Shown one piece after another: positions 59,659 through 64,000 of a stretch of DNA of 64,000 nt. The position numbers were made by a program, and so were the translations under genes. Under the pieces are notes generated by a model. That model saw nothing but the letters and a program-made list of their open reading frames with translations, had not been told where the DNA came from and did not search any database. Origin of the DNA: a bacterium 336/3. Its GTDB lineage: Bacteria; Bacteroidota; Bacteroidia; Cytophagales; Thermonemataceae. The stretch lies in contig LJIE01000002.1 in NCBI GenBank assembly GCA_001281695.1, forward strand, positions 62,001 to 126,000, given 5' to 3'. The first letter of the stretch is position 1, and every line of letters begins with the position of its first letter.

Positions 59659-60705
59659 GTGCTTTCACAACAAAATTTTTCAGAAAAAATAATTACTTGG
59701 TACGAGCAACATCATAGAGATTTACCTTGGCGAAAGACACAGAATCCTTATTATATATGGCTTTCAGAAGTAATTTTGCAACAGACTCGTGTAAAACAAG
59801 GTTTGCCTTATTACGAACGCTTTGTAGAGACTTACCCTACTGTTGCAGATTTGGCAAATGCTCCTGAAGATGAGGTTTTCAGGCTTTGGCAGGGCTTAGG
59901 ATATTATTCGAGAGCTAAAAATATGCTTCATACAGCTAAAATTATTCATCAAGAATATCAAGATGTATTTCCAAATACTTATAAAGAACTTATAAAACTC
60001 AAAGGAATAGGCAAATATACAGCAGCTGCCATTGCGTCTTTTGCTTTTCAAGAGTCTGTGGCTGTTTTGGATGGGAATGTCTATAGGGTTTTAGCTCGTT
60101 ATTTTGGTATTTCCACTGATATAGCCAGCCCACAAGGAGCAAAAGAATTTGGAAAATTAAGTCAAGAATTACTTCCTGAAAAGAAAAGTCATGTTTATAA
60201 TCAGGCAATTATGGAATTTGGAGCCATTCAATGTTCTCCTCAGAAGCCAGATTGTATGTATTGTCCTTTGAGGGAGAATTGCTATGCCTACAATCATCAT
60301 AAACAGCAGGAACTACCCATCAAAATTAACAAACTAAAAATAAAAGAACGTTTTTTTGCTTATGCCATTTTTGAAAATGAAGAGAGAATAGCTCTCAAAA
60401 AGCGTACTGGCAAAGATATTTGGCAAAATTTGTATGATTTTCATTTGATAGAACTAACATCTCTTGAAGATTTGAACAGTTTTATAGATACTGCATGGGC
60501 AAATTCTGAAATAACTATTGGAAAAATATCCTCCATCTATAAACATCAACTTACTCATCAAAAAATATTTATTCGATTTTTTCATATCCAAATACAAAAT
60601 GCTCAACTGCTTACTTCTTTTTCTCAAGAATTACAATTTTTTGACAAGGATGAGGCTCATAAGCTTCCAAAGCCAATTTTAATTGCAAATTATTTGTTAG
60701 AATAA
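59659..60705 (+). CDS. mutY: A/G-specific adenine glycosylase MutY
   Basis: 348 aa from GTG at 59659; the start is inferred from the promoter position and from typical MutY N-termini beginning shortly before WYEQHHRDLPWR. It removes adenine mispaired with 8-oxoguanine. Helix-hairpin-helix LKGIGKYTAAAIASF with the catalytic Asp in VAVLDGNVYRV near 137, the catalytic Glu in WLSEVILQQTR near 35, and an iron-sulfur cluster with CX6CX2CX5C spacing (CSPQKPDCMYCPLRENC) near 191-208. A NUDIX-like C-terminal domain recognises 8-oxoG. Confidence 0.93.
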   Translation: MLSQQNFSEKIITWYEQHHRDLPWRKTQNPYYIWLSEVILQQTRVKQGLPYYERFVETYPTVADLANAPEDEVFRLWQGLGYYSRAKNMLHTAKIIHQEYQDVFPNTYKELIKLKGIGKYTAAAIASFAFQESVAVLDGNVYRVLARYFGISTDIASPQGAKEFGKLSQELLPEKKSHVYNQAIMEFGAIQCSPQKPDCMYCPLRENCYAYNHHKQQELPIKINKLKIKERFFAYAIFENEERIALKKRTGKDIWQNLYDFHLIELTSLEDLNSFIDTAWANSEITIGKISSIYKHQLTHQKIFIRFFHIQIQNAQLLTSFSQELQFFDKDEAHKLPKPILIANYLLE

Positions 60706-60753
60706 AATTTTTCGGTAGATTTAGGGAGTTTTTAGAATCAAATCAATAATCAT

Positions 60754-61188
60754 ATGGCAGGCGTAAACAAAGTAATTTTGGTGGGAAATGTAGGAAAAGA
60801 CCCAGACATTATCACCTTTGAGAGTGGCAAAAAGGCAACTTTTTCACTAGCAACTTCTGAAAAATACAGAGACAAAGAGGGAAAATCGACAGAAAAAACT
60901 GAGTGGCATAATATCGTTTTCTGGGGTCCTGTTGTAGATGTTATTGAGAAATATGTAAAAAAAGGCAAACAAGTATATGTAGAGGGTAAATTATCAAGTC
61001 GTTCTTATGAAAAGGATGGACAGACTCGTTATATTACTGAAGTAGTAGGACAAAATCTTACTTTATTAGGAGGTTCTATGGGTGGTGGAGGACATACAGA
61101 ACACCACAACCAGAGTAATAGTACGGATGAAACGCCCTACATTCCTTCTACCATAGAAAGTAGCCCAAGTGATGATTTACCTTTCTAA
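60754..61188 (+). CDS. ssb: Single-stranded DNA-binding protein
   Basis: 144 aa. OB fold with VNKVILVGNVGKDPDI at the start, then EWHNIVFWG and KGKQVYVEGKLSSRSYEKDG. A short Gly/His/Gln/Asn-rich linker ends in the acidic tip DDLPF that binds partner proteins. Protects single-stranded DNA in replication and repair. It follows mutY by 48 bases; both serve DNA maintenance. A strong terminator lies directly after. Confidence 0.96.
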   Translation: MAGVNKVILVGNVGKDPDIITFESGKKATFSLATSEKYRDKEGKSTEKTEWHNIVFWGPVVDVIEKYVKKGKQVYVEGKLSSRSYEKDGQTRYITEVVGQNLTLLGGSMGGGGHTEHHNQSNSTDETPYIPSTIESSPSDDLPF

Positions 61189-61196
61189 ACATACAT

Positions 61197-61224
61197 AAAG
61201 CATTGGCAAATCCAATGCTTTTTT
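61197..61224 (+). terminator. Terminator after ssb
   Basis: AAAGCATTGG-CAAAT-CCAATGCTTT followed by T residues, immediately downstream of ssb. It ends just before the TTG that opens the longest nuoD frame, which supports the inner ATG at 61241 for nuoD. Confidence 0.85.
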
Positions 61225-61240
61225 ATTGAAACCAAAACCT

Positions 61241-62446
61241 ATGAATAACCAAACAAATTCTCATAATCTACTTACTTCAGAACCTAATAAATATTCACTT
61301 GAAAATCTTAAAAGTGAAGAAATGATCATCAATTTGGGGCCTCAACACCCCTCTACACATGGTGTTTTAAGATTGGAAGTAATTACAGATGGAGAGATTG
61401 TGGTAGATGTTGTACCTCATATTGGTTATTTACACAGATGTTTTGAAAAACACGCAGAGTCGTTGCCATATAATCAGATTTTACCTTATGTGGATAGAAT
61501 GGATTATATAGCTGCTATGAATTCTGAGCATGCTTTTGCCATGGGTGTTGAAAGAATGTTAGGTATTGAAAAAGAGATTCCTAAAAGAGTTGAATATATC
61601 AGAGTTTTAGTAGCTGAACTCAATAGATTAGCTTCTCATTTTGTAGCTTTGGGTGCTTATGCCATTGATATTGGAGCATTTACACCATTTTTATGGATGA
61701 TGCGGGATAGAGAGCATATTTTAAGACTTCTGGAGTGGACTTGTGGAGCAAGAATGCTCTATAATTATATTTGGGTTGGTGGGCTTTTTTACGATATACC
61801 TATTGGTTTTGAAGACCGTTGTAAAGAATTTGTAGAGTATGTCATTCCTAAACTTAGAGAAACAGAACAGTTAGTTTTAGAAAATAAGATTTTTACACAA
61901 CGTACTGCTAATATAGGCATATTGCCTATGGAAGTAGCTATTAATTATGGAGTAACAGGTCCTATGCTCAGAGCTTCTGGCTTAAAATACGACTTGAGAA
62001 GAGTGGATGGCTATTCTGTTTATCCAGAGTTAGATTTTGATATTCCTATTGGTAAAGGAGAAATAGGCACTTTGGGCGATTGTTGGGATAGAACATGGGT
62101 TCGGATGCAAGAATGTTACGAATCCATCAAAATCATTCATCAGTGTATAGAAAAACTACAAAAAGAACATAAAAGAGATATAGAGTTTGATCCACAGGCA
62201 GTTGTTCCAAAAAAAATACGCCCACAAGCAATGGATTTCTATATCCGAGCTGAAAATCCCAAAGGTGAATTAGGCTTCTTTTTTAGGGCTGATGGCAAAT
62301 CGGATATTCCTTTTCGTTGTAAAGCCAGAAGTGCTTCTTTTTGTAATTTATCCGTTTTATCTGCTCTGAGTAAAGGAATTATGTTAGCAGATTTAATTGC
62401 TATTGTAGGTTCTTTGGATTTGGTATTAGGTGAAGTAGATAGATAA
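61241..62446 (+). CDS. nuoD: NADH-quinone oxidoreductase subunit D (NuoD)
   Basis: 401 aa from the ATG at 61241. 49-kDa-type subunit of respiratory complex I that forms the quinone site with NuoB. Signatures: [17 protein letters not shown] near 32, [13 protein letters not shown] near 63, [19 protein letters not shown] near 85 and, at the end, the invariant [41 protein letters not shown]. Complete subunit, but nuoA-C and nuoE onward are not in the window, so nuo genes are dispersed here. It has no visible promoter other than what follows the ssb terminator. Confidence 0.96.
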   Translation: MNNQTNSHNLLTSEPNKYSLENLKSEEMIINLGPQHPSTHGVLRLEVITDGEIVVDVVPHIGYLHRCFEKHAESLPYNQILPYVDRMDYIAAMNSEHAFAMGVERMLGIEKEIPKRVEYIRVLVAELNRLASHFVALGAYAIDIGAFTPFLWMMRDREHILRLLEWTCGARMLYNYIWVGGLFYDIPIGFEDRCKEFVEYVIPKLRETEQLVLENKIFTQRTANIGILPMEVAINYGVTGPMLRASGLKYDLRRVDGYSVYPELDFDIPIGKGEIGTLGDCWDRTWVRMQECYESIKIIHQCIEKLQKEHKRDIEFDPQAVVPKKIRPQAMDFYIRAENPKGELGFFFRADGKSDIPFRCKARSASFCNLSVLSALSKGIMLADLIAIVGSLDLVLGEVDR

Positions 62447-62510
62447 AAATTATAAAAAAATTGTGAATTTTTGAGATTTTTTGCATCTTAAATGAAAACT
62501 ATTATACAAT

Positions 62511-64000
62511 TTGAAAAAATATATCTATTTCATTCTCATGATTTTTGTATTAGGAGCTTGTAATTTTTTACAAACTACGCCTAAATATGCAAGAAAAGGT
62601 ATTATAGATTTATCCAAAGATTCTATTGAAAATGTAGCCTTAAATGGAGAATACTTTTTTGATTGGAATCAGGTACAACTCCCTTTCCAAATTAAGAATT
62701 CGAATAATTTTCTTAATATTCCTGATGAGTGGAATAAATATGGTTATCCACCACAAGGCTTTGCTACTTATGGTTTAATCATTCAGTTACCTCCATCTAC
62801 TCACAATTTATCTCTTAAATTACCAAATATAGCCACAGCTTATAATTTATGGATAAATAACAATTTATATTATAGCATGGGGAAACTTGCCACAAACCCT
62901 GAAAAATCTGTAGCAAGTTATCAAAATACTATCATCTCTATTCCTGACAGTTTATTACAGCAAAAAACCTTGCAAATCACCTTGCAAATCAGTAATTATG
63001 AACACTTCAGAGGTGGTATTTACAACCCTATTTATTTGGGTAAAACAGATATTTTAAAAGCACAGAAAGAGTATGTCCAAGACTTCGAGTTATTTACTAT
63101 TGGAACTCTCGCATTTATGCTAATTTTTCATTTAATTTTATTTCTTTTTTTATCTAAAAAATATAATACAGAATCTTTATACTTAGTTTTATTATGTACT
63201 GTCATTATCATACGAGCTCTAATTATTAATGTAGGCTCTCAATATTGGTTTGTATTATTTCCTAATAGTAGTTTTGACTTTTTAATTTACTTAGAGTTTC
63301 AAGTAGCTTATAGTGTACCTCTGTTAATAGTAAGTTTTACAAATGCTTTGTTACCTAATATTTTATCAAAAAAAGTATTAAAAATTGCTAATATTCTTGG
63401 TTATGTCCTGATTTTATCTGCTTTATTACCTACTTCTACTTATTTATACTCTCTTCCTTTTCTTAATTTATTCTCTCTATTAGCTTATTTTATAGAGTTT
63501 TATTGTTGCATTATTGCTATCAAAAAAGGGATAAAAGAAGCTTATATAATTTTTGGAGCTTTTGCTTGTTCTTTTATATTTACTATGCTTGAAATTGCAC
63601 ATCATTCGGGATGGCTTCATTTGGTCTATGCAAATCTTTCTGCTTTAGGCATGATTATTTTTCTGTTTTTACAATCTTTTGTCATTTCTTTTCGTATCTC
63701 ACAAGCTTTCGAAAGAGCTTCTTATTTAAGTAAAAATTTAGAACAAGAAGTCGAAAAACGATTACAAGAACTTGAAATCAAAAATCAACAAATTGAGAAA
63801 GTAAATGAAAACATGATGGATAGTATTAGATATGCACAACGCATTCAAAATGCTACTTTACCAAGTGATAGGATTCTTAGTAAAAATTTAAGAGAATATT
63901 TTGTATTTTATCAACCAAGAGACATTGTAAGTGGCGATTTTTATTGGTTTCAAAATAGAGGAGATGATGTTTATGTAGCCCTTGCAGATTGTACAGGACA
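62511..64000 (+). CDS. 7TM-DISM receptor with SpoIIE-type phosphatase (5' part, runs off the window)
   Basis: At least 496 residues, cut by the window end. No ATG fits; TTG at 62511 gives a lipoprotein-like leader MKKYIYFILMIFVLGAC with the lipobox Cys. A beta-rich extracytoplasmic domain (about 20-175; 7TMR-DISM type) is followed by seven membrane segments (about 185-400), a coiled coil, and the start of a SpoIIE/PP2C phosphatase: SIRYAQRIQNATLP, then FYQPRDIVSGDFYWF and VALADCTG with the metal-binding Asp. Such proteins sense an external ligand and dephosphorylate an anti-sigma-factor antagonist or similar target in the cytoplasm. Confidence 0.8.
   Translation, partial: MKKYIYFILMIFVLGACNFLQTTPKYARKGIIDLSKDSIENVALNGEYFFDWNQVQLPFQIKNSNNFLNIPDEWNKYGYPPQGFATYGLIIQLPPSTHNLSLKLPNIATAYNLWINNNLYYSMGKLATNPEKSVASYQNTIISIPDSLLQQKTLQITLQISNYEHFRGGIYNPIYLGKTDILKAQKEYVQDFELFTIGTLAFMLIFHLILFLFLSKKYNTESLYLVLLCTVIIIRALIINVGSQYWFVLFPNSSFDFLIYLEFQVAYSVPLLIVSFTNALLPNILSKKVLKIANILGYVLILSALLPTSTYLYSLPFLNLFSLLAYFIEFYCCIIAIKKGIKEAYIIFGAFACSFIFTMLEIAHHSGWLHLVYANLSALGMIIFLFLQSFVISFRISQAFERASYLSKNLEQEVEKRLQELEIKNQQIEKVNENMMDSIRYAQRIQNATLPSDRILSKNLREYFVFYQPRDIVSGDFYWFQNRGDDVYVALADCTG

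Overview
The window looks like chromosomal DNA of a low-GC member of the Bacteroidota, most likely the Cytophagales. The evidence is AT-rich coding sequence, several promoters of the Bacteroidota type (TAnnTTTG -7 element; two also carry TTTG 20 bases upstream), and lineage-typical families: DUF5606, DUF349, DUF2911, DUF2306 and a TPR/PD40/OmpA protein. No rRNA, IS element, CRISPR array or replication origin was seen.

Layout. 1-10.4 kb: end of a probable outer-membrane protein, a TPR-CHAT protease-like gene, rmlA, two membrane genes, and three minus-strand genes (MoxR ATPase, VWA protein, J-domain/pseudokinase) split by an oppositely oriented PhoD phosphatase. 10.5-25.5 kb: mostly plus-strand metabolic and envelope genes (bioF, mltD-like, thioesterase, SGNH-LysM, group II decarboxylase, queE, PorE-like, pyrR, fumC, GT39, fatty acid hydroxylase). 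25.5-33.5 kb: crtZ, ispH, DUF349, acyltransferase, PAS histidine kinase, DUF2306 and two unknown genes. 33.6-44.5 kb: housekeeping (DEAD helicase, DUF5606, engB, lolA, GT4, prs, dnaK, Lrp family, Mut7-C). 44.6-53.5 kb: accessory stretch with GT4, a lone DUF262/DUF1524 nuclease-like gene, a leucine-rich leader peptide with attenuator-like structure, six tandem Leu-anticodon tRNA genes, unknown genes and a tRNA-Pro. 53.6-64 kb: gpsA, TerB-like/ABCG-type transporter, mazG, LRR protein, mutY, ssb, nuoD and the start of a 7TM-SpoIIE regulator.

The most unusual part is 48.37-49.25 kb. A strong Bacteroidota promoter drives a 27-codon ORF in which 7 of 9 consecutive residues are leucine. It is followed by mutually exclusive hairpins ending in an intrinsic terminator. 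The next thing downstream is a three-fold tandem repeat of a two-tRNA unit in which all six anticodons (AAG, UAA, UAG, UAA, UAG, CAA) read leucine codons. Half of these tRNAs are on a short-variable-loop, Gln-like body. This arrangement suggests attenuation control of tRNA-Leu genes by leucyl-tRNA charging, or a relic leu/ilv leader next to a diversifying tRNA array. The second candidate system is MoxR + VWA + J-domain/pseudokinase at 6-10.4 kb.

Many convergent gene pairs share bidirectional terminators whose stems sit directly against both stop codons.
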